A DNA stretch of 64,000 bases from assembly GCA_014204435.1 (NCBI GenBank), contig JACHLF010000002.1, positions 434,001-498,000 of the forward strand. Direction: 5' to 3'. Numbering within the stretch: the stretch's first letter is position 1; the number at the start of each line of letters is the position of its first letter. A program made the position numbers and the translations under genes. The notes below the pieces were generated by a model that worked only from the letters and a program-made list of their open reading frames with translations, made no database searches and was not told the DNA's origin. The DNA comes from Mycobacteroides chelonae (GTDB lineage: Bacteria > Actinomycetota > Actinomycetes > Mycobacteriales > Mycobacteriaceae). This document shows, piece after piece, positions 1 to 8,417 of this stretch.

Positions 1-446
1 TGACGAAAACTCTTGCCGGGCAGAACAAGAATCTGGACAGCGTGCTGACGCACACCCGGGAGATGGTGGCCATTCTGGACAATCGGCGCGCCGCACTGGT
101 CGATTCAGTCGGGTCGACGGGGTTCGCGGTGCGCCGGCTGTCGAAGATCTCGGACACGGCGTATCCCCAGCTCAACGAGATACTGCACCGGGAACCGGGA
201 TTCGTCAGCCACCTGAACGCCGTCGAGCCGCAGCTGGCCTTCGCCGGAGCCAATCTGCCGCTGCTACTGAAGGGTATCGCACGGACTACCCAAGAGGGCG
301 CCTTCATCAACGGATACGTCTGCGATCTCAACATCACCGGGTTTTTCCCGGGTCTCAACGACGTCGTTCCTATCATCGTCAATGCCGCCACACCTGGCAA
401 CAAGGCTCAATACACCCCGAAATGCAGGAACCTGGCAGATGGCTGA
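1..446 (+). CDS. mceB: Mce family protein MceB, C-terminal part (cut by window edge)
   Basis: The frame is already open at base 3 and ends with TGA at 444-446, so about the last 147 residues are present. It carries the helical C-terminal region of Mce proteins, ending in a short Cys-containing tail (PKCRNL). The B assignment rests on operon order: four more mce genes follow, and the third of these is the lipoprotein that normally occupies position E. Mce proteins form a periplasmic substrate-binding tunnel for lipid or sterol import with YrbE permeases, which would lie upstream of the window. The stop overlaps the next start by 8 bases (ATGGCTGA). Confidence 0.85.
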   Translation, partial: TKTLAGQNKNLDSVLTHTREMVAILDNRRAALVDSVGSTGFAVRRLSKISDTAYPQLNEILHREPGFVSHLNAVEPQLAFAGANLPLLLKGIARTTQEGAFINGYVCDLNITGFFPGLNDVVPIIVNAATPGNKAQYTPKCRNLADG

Positions 447-1485
447 ACCTACCGTGTGGCAACGTATCTCGAGTCGTCCGGTCGAGACGTACAACAAGAT
501 TTGGCTGGGTGCGATAGCGCTTGCGGTTATCGGGACCCTGGTGGGCGCGATGCTGCTGGTGAAGGCGATCGGCATCGGGTACAGCCACTACACCGGCGAG
601 TTCTTGCAGGCGGCGTCGCTACAGCCTGGGGCCAACGTGTCTTACGCGGGAGTGTCTGTGGGGGAAGTCACGAGCGTCGAGTTGGCGGGCGACCGTATCG
701 AAGTCGGTATGCGGGTCCGCGACGACATCACGCTGCGCAAGGATGCCAAGGCATCGATCAAGATCACCACGATTCTGGGCAATCAGTACGTGGAGTTGCG
801 TAACGGCGGTGACGGCACGCTGCCCAATCGCCGAATAGATCTGGCCCACACCGATGTTCCGTACGACCTGCAGGCCACGCTGCAGGACGCCACCTCGACA
901 TTCGAACAGGTCGACGCCGACAAGATCGCCGAGTCGACGGCGATACTGGGCAAGCAGCTGGAGGGTTTGCCCGCGGTGCTGCCGCAGGCAATGGAGAACA
1001 TCCAGACACTGTCGTCGGTGATATCGCATCGCCGTGATCAGCTTGGCACGCTGCTGTTCAGCACGGAACTGGTGGCGGGCACCCTGCAACGCCAGCAGGG
1101 GGATATCGGCAAGTTGATCGTCCAGGGCCGTGACCTGCTCGGCGAATTCGTTTCTCGGCAAGCGAGCTTCCACGCGATGATGCAGGCGGTGACCGAGCTG
1201 GTGAACGTCCTGAACAAGATCGTGGTCAAGGATCGTCGTGCGGTCGATGCGCTCATCGCCGACGTGAAGACCTTCAGTAGTTTGATCGGCGGTCACGACG
1301 ATTTGTTCCGGAACCTGCTGCAGGTGACGGCGGTCGCCGCCCGAAACTTCACCAATCTCACGGGCTACGGCAATGCGCTCGAGCTGAGTGCGCCTGGGGG
1401 TCTCGCCGTGGATTCGTGGATGTGTGCGATCAGTGGAAGAGCCAAGCAGTTCAACATGATCCCGTATTTCAAGGACTGCCAATGA
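439..1485 (+). CDS. mceC: Mce family protein MceC
   Basis: A 348-residue Mce protein. An N-terminal membrane anchor (about residues 18-42) is followed by the MlaD/Mce beta-barrel domain (about 45-125, with the typical segment GVSVGEV) and a long helical region. The ATG at 439 is chosen because it overlaps the mceB stop; an earlier in-frame ATG at 382 would run deep into mceB. It is the C-position subunit of the six-protein Mce lipid importer. The gene ends in an ATGA overlap with mceD, so the operon is translationally coupled. Confidence 0.88.
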   Translation: MAEPTVWQRISSRPVETYNKIWLGAIALAVIGTLVGAMLLVKAIGIGYSHYTGEFLQAASLQPGANVSYAGVSVGEVTSVELAGDRIEVGMRVRDDITLRKDAKASIKITTILGNQYVELRNGGDGTLPNRRIDLAHTDVPYDLQATLQDATSTFEQVDADKIAESTAILGKQLEGLPAVLPQAMENIQTLSSVISHRRDQLGTLLFSTELVAGTLQRQQGDIGKLIVQGRDLLGEFVSRQASFHAMMQAVTELVNVLNKIVVKDRRAVDALIADVKTFSSLIGGHDDLFRNLLQVTAVAARNFTNLTGYGNALELSAPGGLAVDSWMCAISGRAKQFNMIPYFKDCQ

Positions 1486-2603
1486 ACGCGATGACCAAAC
1501 GAGCGATATGGATCGCGGGGGCACTGGCGGTGGTGGCCGCGATAGTGGTCGCAGCTGTGGGATGGACCTATTTTCGTGAGCGGAGCAACAGGCTCACCGT
1601 CACAGCTCAATTCGAGTCGGTCTCCGGGCTGTATCCGGACAACAAAGTGTCGGTGTTGGGCATGCCCATCGGCAAGGTCACCAAGATCACCTCGCGTGGC
1701 ACCTACATGGAGGTGGAGTTCACGATCGACTCCAAGGTCAAGGTGCCGGCCGACGCCAAGGCCGTCACGGTGTCCACGTCGATCCTGACCGACCGCCATA
1801 TCGAACTGACGCCTGTCTATCGGGGTGGGCCGACGCTCAAGAGCGGTGACATCATCGGACTGGATCGCACCAAGACACCCGTGGAATTCGACCGGGTCCT
1901 AGCCATGATCGACAGGCTCTCGAAGGCTATGAAAGGCGACGGCAAGGGTGCTGGCCCGCTGGCAGATGTCATCAACAACAGCGCCGACGCGCTGTCCGGG
2001 AACGGTGAGTTGATGCTTTCGTCCCTGGACGAGTTGTCCAAGGCCCTTCGGTTGAGTGCCGACGGCGGCGCGCTGACCCGCGACCAGTTGACCAAGATCA
2101 TTACCCGTCTGAGCTCCCTGTTCGAGGCTTCGGCACGCAACGATCAAAACATTCGCGAGTTCTCCTCCACGGTGCGGCAGCTGTCTCAGGTGCTCGATCA
2201 CGAGGAACTGGGATCGGGTACGACCGGTAAGCAGCTGAATAACATTCTGCTGCAGGCTGGTTCACTTCTCGAACAGAACCGCGACGCGATCAAGGACTCA
2301 GTGGGTAACTCTGGCCAGATCGCCCAGGCTATATATGAAAATCGTCGTGAACTATCGGAGGGGTTCGACCTGCTTCCGCTGTTAGCGGACAATGTCTACA
2401 ACATTGTTGACCCGGTGAACAACGTGGTTCGCGCCCATGTTCCATTGGACCGGTTGTTGTTCGATACCCAGGCTGCCAAGGAAATCTGCAACCTCATGGG
2501 TCTGCGTCAATTGGGATGCAGCACAGGAACTCTGCAGGACTATGGGCCCGATTTCGGGTTGACATACGTGCTCGATGGTCTCGCGGCGATGGGGCAGAAA
2601 TGA
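1482..2603 (+). CDS. mceD: Mce family protein MceD
   Basis: A 373-residue Mce protein with an N-terminal transmembrane anchor (about 8-28), an MlaD domain (about 35-115, segments GLYPDNKVSVLG and GMPIGKVT) and a long alpha-helical Mce domain. The start at 1482 gives a 4-base ATGA overlap with mceC. It is the D-position subunit of the Mce importer, thought to form part of the cell-wall-spanning lipid channel. It closes with an ATGA overlap onto mceE. Confidence 0.88.
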   Translation: MNAMTKRAIWIAGALAVVAAIVVAAVGWTYFRERSNRLTVTAQFESVSGLYPDNKVSVLGMPIGKVTKITSRGTYMEVEFTIDSKVKVPADAKAVTVSTSILTDRHIELTPVYRGGPTLKSGDIIGLDRTKTPVEFDRVLAMIDRLSKAMKGDGKGAGPLADVINNSADALSGNGELMLSSLDELSKALRLSADGGALTRDQLTKIITRLSSLFEASARNDQNIREFSSTVRQLSQVLDHEELGSGTTGKQLNNILLQAGSLLEQNRDAIKDSVGNSGQIAQAIYENRRELSEGFDLLPLLADNVYNIVDPVNNVVRAHVPLDRLLFDTQAAKEICNLMGLRQLGCSTGTLQDYGPDFGLTYVLDGLAAMGQK

Positions 2604-3808
2604 ATCGATGGCAAAGACTCGCAGGGCCGGCGATGGCCGTTGCCGTACTGCTGACGAGCGGATGCAGCACCAATGGACTTGCCAGCCTGCCGCTTCCGGC
2701 GCCGGGCATGTCGGGTGGCTCCTATGGCTTGACGGCAGTGTTCACCAACGTCTTGAACCTGCCGTCGCGCGCGAAGGTGAAACTGGGTGGCGCCGATATT
2801 GGCGAAGTCGACTCCATGAGTACCGCCAACTACACCGCCGTGGTCACGATGCGAATCCGATCGGATGTCGAGATCCCCAAGGGGACGACGGTGGAGCTGC
2901 GTACCGCGACTCCGCTGGGTGACGTCTTCGTCTCGCTGAAACCGCCGAGACCGGCAGACCCCGACGCACCGTTGCTGCGTGACGGGGACACCATCGGTCT
3001 GGATTCGACCACGGCCGCCGCGACCGTGGAGGCCGTGCTGAGCTCGGCAGCGATCATCGTCAACGGTGGTGCGGTACGCAATCTCACGGGTACCGTCAAC
3101 GGGCTGGGACGCGCGACGGGAACCAACGGTCAGGCGTTCGGCGATCTGATCGGCAAGTCGAATCGGCTGCTGGGCACGATCAATGCCCGTTCCAGCCAGC
3201 TGGATTCGGCGTTGCGCGATACGGCACAGCTTGCGGCGGAGATGAATACTCGCCACGACACGCTTTCGGAGCTGCTAGTCGCCGCTGCGCCCGCCACCGA
3301 CACGCTGTCGGCCAATGCGTCGCACATCGCGGACCTGGCCGACCAGGTGGGCGCGGTGACCACACAGCTCTCCAAGTTCCCGTCGATCGGCGGCACCGAC
3401 ACCAGTGGCCGCAGCGTGATCGCCGATTTCAATACCTTGTCGGTCTCGTTCAACGACATCGCAGTCAGCCCCGATACCAGCCTTGCCGCGCTGAATCGAC
3501 TGATACCTCCGATCGTGAAGATCATGGCGGGATCGGCATTCGCCACCCGGGTGTCGATCGACAAGATCGCGCTCGGCTCCATTCCCGACATCGGATACAA
3601 GGGCGATCCGGGGCTCCATGGCCCGAAGCGCTATGACTGGGCCAAACTCGTGGGCTCGTTCAAGTACACGTTGTGGCGCCTGCAAGAACGCGTCGTGGGC
3701 AAGGGGCCCGATGCCCCGGCAATTCCTATGCGTCCCAGCCCGACTGAGCCGGGACTCATCGAGCCGGTGCCGGGCGCCGTGCCTGTGCCTCAAGAGCCGC
3801 CGCGATGA
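2600..3808 (+). CDS. mceE: Mce family lipoprotein MceE (LprK-type)
   Basis: A 402-residue Mce protein beginning with a lipoprotein signal peptide. The lipobox LLTSGC places the lipidated Cys at about residue 22. An MlaD domain (about 42-125, segment GGADIGEVDSM) and a helical C-terminal region follow, ending in a proline-rich tail (about 378-402). A single lipoprotein at this position is diagnostic of the E gene of mycobacterial mce operons. The start at 2600 overlaps the mceD stop by ATGA, and the 3' end overlaps mceF in the same way. Confidence 0.9.
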   Translation: MNRWQRLAGPAMAVAVLLTSGCSTNGLASLPLPAPGMSGGSYGLTAVFTNVLNLPSRAKVKLGGADIGEVDSMSTANYTAVVTMRIRSDVEIPKGTTVELRTATPLGDVFVSLKPPRPADPDAPLLRDGDTIGLDSTTAAATVEAVLSSAAIIVNGGAVRNLTGTVNGLGRATGTNGQAFGDLIGKSNRLLGTINARSSQLDSALRDTAQLAAEMNTRHDTLSELLVAAAPATDTLSANASHIADLADQVGAVTTQLSKFPSIGGTDTSGRSVIADFNTLSVSFNDIAVSPDTSLAALNRLIPPIVKIMAGSAFATRVSIDKIALGSIPDIGYKGDPGLHGPKRYDWAKLVGSFKYTLWRLQERVVGKGPDAPAIPMRPSPTEPGLIEPVPGAVPVPQEPPR

Positions 3809-5058
3809 TCAACACAGTGGCGAACACAGTCGTGGATGCCGTGAAAACGGGGCATCGCAACCGCTTCTGGCTGTCCGGGCTGGCGCTCTTGGCCACCTTG
3901 CTGGTGGCGTGCGCCTATCTGATGGTGGGGGCGCTGCGCGCCAGGGCCTTTGCATCCACCTACGAGGTGTCGATCGAGCTGCCCGAGTCCGGCGGATTGA
4001 TTCCCGGCCAGGATGTGGCCTTGCGCGGCATGCGGATCGGCCGTGTCGACTCGGTCACGCCGTCACCTCGTGGGCCGGTCGCCCAGATTCATATCGAATC
4101 CGGAGTGAAGATTCCGGTGGGGACTCCGATGCGTGTGTCCGGCCTGTCTCCGGCAGGTGAGCAGTATGTCGACTTCGCGCCCGTGACGACGGCCGGCCCG
4201 TACTTGGGCAACGGCAGCGTGATCGCGCGCGGCCAGGCGACGGTGCCGGTATCGCTGTCGCGACTGCTCGCCGATGCCGATGGTGCACTCGCGCAGGCGG
4301 ATACGAAGAAGCTGGAGATCATCAAGAAGGAGCTTCATCTCTCGCGTGAGGCACCGCGCAAGATGACCGACATCATCGACGGCGGCGTGTTCCTGCTGTC
4401 GACGCTGGACTCGGTGCTCCCGGAGACGGTGAGTGTTCTCAAGAACAGTCGCGTCACGTTGTCTTCGTTCGCGGAGATGAACAAGGGCCTTGTCACCACC
4501 ACGCAGGGACTGAACCGGTCTCTGAACGGCGTGGCACGGATGGACGGCGGTTTCCGCACGTTGATCGATAGGGTCCCCGGGCCCCTGGCTACGACCGACG
4601 CGGTGATCGCCGACAACTCGGACAACATGGCGCAGCTGCTGGGCAACCTCACCACGGTGGCGCAGTTGTCCTACGTCCGCGTGCCGGCGCTCAACGCCCT
4701 GTTCCCCTCCTACCGGGGTTCGGTGATCGAGGCGGTGGGCAACACCTTCTACGACCATGGTGTATGGGCTGTTGGCGACATCTACCCCCGCTACACCTGT
4801 GACTACGGAACGCCGCGGACCGCGGTGTCGGCCGCCGACTACCCCGAGCCATTCCTGTACGCGGGCTATTGTCGCGATGACGATCCCGCGGTGCTGGTAC
4901 GCGGCGCCAAGAATGCTCCTCGTCCGGCCGGCGACGACACTGCCAGCCCGCCCGTGGGGGCGGATCTCGGCAAGGTTGCCGACCCAACTCCTAAGGGCCG
5001 CTTCACCATTCCCACGCCTTATGGTGGGCCGACGCTTCCGATCGATCCGCCGAAGTAG
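3805..5058 (+). CDS. mceF: Mce family protein MceF
   Basis: A 417-residue Mce protein and the last subunit gene of the operon. It has an N-terminal membrane segment (about 22-46), an MlaD domain (about 52-135, segments GLIPGQDVALRG and GMRIGRVDSV) and a helical domain. The C-terminal tail is rich in Pro and Gly (about 360-417). The ATG overlaps the mceE stop (ATGA). The next gene converges 10 bases downstream, so no Mce-associated (mas) genes follow here, unlike M. tuberculosis mce1 as I recall it. Confidence 0.88.
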   Translation: MINTVANTVVDAVKTGHRNRFWLSGLALLATLLVACAYLMVGALRARAFASTYEVSIELPESGGLIPGQDVALRGMRIGRVDSVTPSPRGPVAQIHIESGVKIPVGTPMRVSGLSPAGEQYVDFAPVTTAGPYLGNGSVIARGQATVPVSLSRLLADADGALAQADTKKLEIIKKELHLSREAPRKMTDIIDGGVFLLSTLDSVLPETVSVLKNSRVTLSSFAEMNKGLVTTTQGLNRSLNGVARMDGGFRTLIDRVPGPLATTDAVIADNSDNMAQLLGNLTTVAQLSYVRVPALNALFPSYRGSVIEAVGNTFYDHGVWAVGDIYPRYTCDYGTPRTAVSAADYPEPFLYAGYCRDDDPAVLVRGAKNAPRPAGDDTASPPVGADLGKVADPTPKGRFTIPTPYGGPTLPIDPPK

Positions 5059-5068
5059 GTTTGTTTGT

Positions 5069-6175
5069 CTAGCTGAAGCCCAGCCAGCTGGGCAGGGCGC
5101 GGCCCACCCCGCCCGCGGCATCGCACAAGGTGTAGGCGGAGTCGCAGTTACCTTGGGGAGAGCCGTATCCGGCCCACATGCCGCCGGCGTCACGCCGTAG
5201 CACGATGGCCGAGGAGCCGCCGCCGTCGAGGGCGATGGCCTTGTCGACGCCCAGCCCGCGGTAGAGGTCCTGGAGATTGTCGGGTGTGTAGCTGCCGCCC
5301 TGGAAGACCATCAGTTCGTCGGTGGAGGACTTGTAGCCAAGTGCGGTGCGGGCCGCGGCAGGGCCGGGGTCGTTGAGCTGTTCGGTGAATCCCGGTAGCA
5401 AGAGCTTTAGTCCGCTCACCGCCACAAACTGAACTCCCTTGTCCATCAAGCCTTCTAGTGGCGCAGTGGCGTACCCGTAGTCCTGGGGCCCCGCCGATGC
5501 GATGACCTCTGGTGCCGTCCCTTGGCTGAAGACCATGGTGGCCAACGCCGTCCAGACTTCGTCCCCGCCGGAGAGTGCCTGCTTTCCGGCGTAGACCCGG
5601 GTGCCGGTGACCTGCTTGTTGTAGTTGGCGCTGCCGTTGGCGGTGTCGACGTAGGCACCCAACGGCGAGGTACATCCGGTGCTCTTCCAGTTGCCACCCT
5701 TTTGACCGCGTACGTCGAAGAAGTTGGCGTTGATGATGAAGGTGGGCTTGCCCATGGTCACCCACGCGGCCATCGGTTTGTAGGTCTCGGAGGCTTGCCA
5801 CAGCCCCTCGGCGGTACGTGCGCGCGGGTCGCGCTCGCACCGGGACTGATAGCCGGAATGGTTGTCCACCAAAAGATTTGCGCGTAGCCGTGACGATGCG
5901 CTCTTGATGACCATGAGGTGGCCGCCGTTGTCCAGCGTGTACTCGTTGCCTGCGGCGTTGCGGAATGGGGCCGGGTTGCCACCCCCGAAGTTGTAGACCA
6001 GGAAGGTGCCCTTGGTGTTGGCGATGGCGGACAGCACCGCGTCCCGGGCGGCCTCGGCCCGGGCCGGGGTCGCCGGGATGGGCAGTGCCGCTGCCAGCAT
6101 CAGACCGAAGGCGGTGGTGATCAGGCGACGCCCGGAAGCAGGACGCCGAAGCCGGGAGAAGCGTGAAATGCCCAC
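5069..6175 (-). CDS. Secreted phosphodiester glycosidase (NAGPA) domain protein
   Basis: A 368-residue exported protein starting at GTG 6175, with AGGAGG placed about 8 bases upstream. An N-terminal signal peptide (about 18-40, ending ATPARAEA) has no lipobox Cys. The C-terminal half carries the family motif ALDGGGSSA (about 318-326), characteristic of the NAGPA/phosphodiester glycosidase fold (PF09992). Family members hydrolyse sugar phosphodiesters, but the substrate is unknown here. Position and length resemble M. tuberculosis Rv0179c (LprO) from memory, although that protein is a lipoprotein. It converges on mceF. Confidence 0.75.
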   Translation of the reverse strand: MGISRFSRLRRPASGRRLITTAFGLMLAAALPIPATPARAEAARDAVLSAIANTKGTFLVYNFGGGNPAPFRNAAGNEYTLDNGGHLMVIKSASSRLRANLLVDNHSGYQSRCERDPRARTAEGLWQASETYKPMAAWVTMGKPTFIINANFFDVRGQKGGNWKSTGCTSPLGAYVDTANGSANYNKQVTGTRVYAGKQALSGGDEVWTALATMVFSQGTAPEVIASAGPQDYGYATAPLEGLMDKGVQFVAVSGLKLLLPGFTEQLNDPGPAAARTALGYKSSTDELMVFQGGSYTPDNLQDLYRGLGVDKAIALDGGGSSAIVLRRDAGGMWAGYGSPQGNCDSAYTLCDAAGGVGRALPSWLGFS

Positions 6176-6208
6176 GGCGGTCCCTCCTGTGACGATCGCG
6201 AATAGTCA

Positions 6209-6236
6209 ACAATAGTCACAGCAGCAACTCAGTCAA
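6209..6236 (-). promoter_or_regulatory. Candidate sigma-A-type promoter of the NAGPA-domain gene
   Basis: On the minus strand TTGACT (6236-6231) and TATTGT (6214-6209) are separated by 16 bases. They lie about 34 bases before the GTG start at 6175. A direct repeat AATAGTCA occurs twice around the -10 element. Read by eye only. Confidence 0.35.
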
Positions 6237-6298
6237 CTTTGGTAACAACTGGGGATCGATCGCACCTCGGCAGCGTCGCGAATTGTCGGTGGCAGGCG

Positions 6299-7045
6299 CT
6301 ATCCGCCTAGTCGGGTGTGCATTTCCCAGACCAGGATCTCCGCGTCGATCGTCGCGGTGACCCGGAGCGCGCCGGTATCGGTGAGCCGCAGCGCATCCCC
6401 CTCGGAGAGCTCTCCGAGTGCCTCGACGGTCACGGCCCCACGGGCGATGAAGAGATGCACGAACAGTGCCTCGGGAAGCTCGACGCTGTCCCCGGCGGCG
6501 ATGCGTGCGGCATGCAGGGCCGCGTTCTTCTGGGCGATGGTGATCGCCGTCTGATCCCGGTGCCGCGACATTCCGGAGGCAACGGTCACCAGCCCGCCGT
6601 GGAGCAGCTCGTTGCCGATCTCCAGCTGCTGATAGCCGGGATCGATCCCCGAATCATCGGGGGTCACCCACATCTGGATGAAGCGTACCGGATCGGAGTG
6701 CCGCTCGCCGAACAGCCGCCATGAGTCGTTCTTCTCCGAGTGTAAGATGCCGGTGCCGGACGAAATCCGCTGCGCCAGACCGGGATAGATCACCCCGGCA
6801 TTGCCTTCTGAATCCTGGTGCACCAGGGAACCCTGGAGCACCCAGGTGACGATCTCCATGTCGCGGTGCGGGTGCGTCTCGAACCCCGCTCCCGGTAGCA
6901 CGATGTCGTCGTTGTTGACCAACAGCACTCCGTGGTGGGTGTTGCGCGGGTCGTAGTGCTCGCCGAAGGAAAACGAATGCCGAGAATCCAGCCATGAGAT
7001 CTTGGTCGCGAGCCGATCATTCGCGCGGCGGATGTCGATAGCCAT
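6299..7045 (-). CDS. Pirin family protein
   Basis: A 248-residue bicupin. The N-terminal cupin carries the metal-binding motif HPHRDME (about 57-63) and the family signature GTGILHSE (about 97-104). A C-terminal cupin follows. Pirins are iron-binding proteins, and some have quercetinase activity. The neighbourhood (pirin, sigG, monoacylglycerol lipase) resembles Rv0181c-Rv0183 from memory. It stands alone, with its ATG at 7045. Confidence 0.88.
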   Translation of the reverse strand: MAIDIRRANDRLATKISWLDSRHSFSFGEHYDPRNTHHGVLLVNNDDIVLPGAGFETHPHRDMEIVTWVLQGSLVHQDSEGNAGVIYPGLAQRISSGTGILHSEKNDSWRLFGERHSDPVRFIQMWVTPDDSGIDPGYQQLEIGNELLHGGLVTVASGMSRHRDQTAITIAQKNAALHAARIAAGDSVELPEALFVHLFIARGAVTVEALGELSEGDALRLTDTGALRVTATIDAEILVWEMHTRLGG

Positions 7046-7119
7046 ATATCGACAGTAACGCCACGCAGTGAATCCCGGGGAATCGTCTGCGTGGCGTTAC
7101 CGTCGGCGAAAGGTTCGGG

Positions 7120-8244
7120 TTACCAGTCGGCTTCGGTGTACTTGATGACGCCGCGGATGTTCTTGCCGTCGAGCATGTCCTGATAGCCGTCGTTGATCTG
7201 TTCCAGGCTGTAGGTGGTGGTGATCATCTCGTCGATCTTGAGCAGGCCCTGCTTGTACAGGCCGACCAGGCGAGGGGTCTCGGTGTGGGTGGTACCGCCG
7301 CCGAAGATGTTGCCCTTCAAAGTCTTCTGCAACATCGTGAAGAGGAACAGGTTGAACTTCACGTCCACGTCGATCATGGCGCCCATGCCGGTCACCACGC
7401 AGGTTCCCGTCTTGGCGGTCAGCAACATGGCTTCTTCGATCATCTCGCCGCGCATCTCGCCGACGGTGATGATGGTCTTCTGCGCCATGATGCCCCAGGT
7501 CAGGTCCATGATAGGCAGGAGGGCCTCGGCCATCGTCGGGAACGCGTGAGTGGCACCGAACTTGAGGGCCTGCTCGCGCTTCCACGGCACCGGGTCGATC
7601 GCGATGACGCGCCGGGCGCCGGAGACGACCGCACCCTGCAGGGCGCTCATGCCAATACCGCCGATACCGACGATGACCACATCCTCGCCAGGCTTGACCT
7701 CGGCGATGTTGGTGGACGAGCCGAATCCGGTGGGTACGGCGCAGCCGAGCAGCGCGGCGGCCTCAAAAGGCACGTCGTCGTCGATCTTGACGACGGAGTC
7801 CTCGTGGACCACCGCGTAGGGGGAGAAGGTACCGAGCAGATTCATCGCGGAGACGGGTGTGTCTCCCGCGTGGATGCGGTTAGTGCCATCGGAAATAGCC
7901 TTGCCGCCCAGCAGGATTGCGCCACGGTCGCACAGCGACCGGTAGCCGCGCATACACGGCGGGCACTTACCGCAGGCGGGGATGAACGCGAAGATGACGT
8001 GGTCACCCTCCTGGACGGAGGTGACACCCTTGCCGACCTTGGTGACGACGCCCGCGCCCTCGTGACCGGGCAGCACCGGCAGCTCCATCGGGGTGGCGCC
8101 GGTCAGCACGTGGTAGTCGGAGTGGCACATGCCGGCGGCGTGCAGCTGAACCTGGACTTCACCCTCGGCCGGATCACCGAAGGTGATTTCTTCGACGACG
8201 ATCGGCTTGTTGAGCTCGCGAATCAGCGCGCCTTTTGTCTTCAT
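7120..8244 (-). CDS. NDMA-dependent (mycothiol-era) zinc alcohol dehydrogenase, MDR family
   Basis: A 374-residue medium-chain dehydrogenase. The catalytic zinc site is CHSD (about 40-43) with GHEGAG (about 60-65). The structural zinc site is the Cys cluster CGKCPPC (about 91-97, with a further Cys at about 105). The nucleotide-binding loop is GIGGIG (about 194-199). The sequence matches the actinobacterial NDMA-dependent alcohol dehydrogenases, whose cofactor is held tightly. It oxidises alcohols to aldehydes; the physiological substrate is unknown. A KstR-consensus box lies 76 bases upstream, suggesting a link to sterol or lipid catabolism. Confidence 0.85.
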   Translation of the reverse strand: MKTKGALIRELNKPIVVEEITFGDPAEGEVQVQLHAAGMCHSDYHVLTGATPMELPVLPGHEGAGVVTKVGKGVTSVQEGDHVIFAFIPACGKCPPCMRGYRSLCDRGAILLGGKAISDGTNRIHAGDTPVSAMNLLGTFSPYAVVHEDSVVKIDDDVPFEAAALLGCAVPTGFGSSTNIAEVKPGEDVVIVGIGGIGMSALQGAVVSGARRVIAIDPVPWKREQALKFGATHAFPTMAEALLPIMDLTWGIMAQKTIITVGEMRGEMIEEAMLLTAKTGTCVVTGMGAMIDVDVKFNLFLFTMLQKTLKGNIFGGGTTHTETPRLVGLYKQGLLKIDEMITTTYSLEQINDGYQDMLDGKNIRGVIKYTEADW

Positions 8245-8319
8245 TGACTGGCTAGTCCTTCCAGATACACGTGAAACAGATCACTCTCGTGCACGAGGAT
8301 AGCGGCTCGAGGCCAAAAG

Positions 8320-8333
8320 TGAAACGCGTTCTA
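8320..8333. promoter_or_regulatory. KstR-consensus operator upstream of the alcohol dehydrogenase
   Basis: TGAAACGCGTTCTA fits the published KstR motif TnnAACnnGTTnnA at every fixed position. It sits in the 173-base gap between the acyl-CoA ligase stop and the dehydrogenase start. KstR is a TetR-family repressor of cholesterol catabolism genes. Confidence 0.5.
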
Positions 8334-8417
8334 AAATTGCGTGGTCAGGGAGCCAACAGTGCCTCTGACGACGATCTATGCACAGTTATGAGGTCTTGTC
8401 GATGAGCACATACCCGG

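Noticed and set aside
4063..5193. Long open frame opposite mceF
   Set aside because: Antisense to a confident mce gene, with compositionally biased translation and no motifs.
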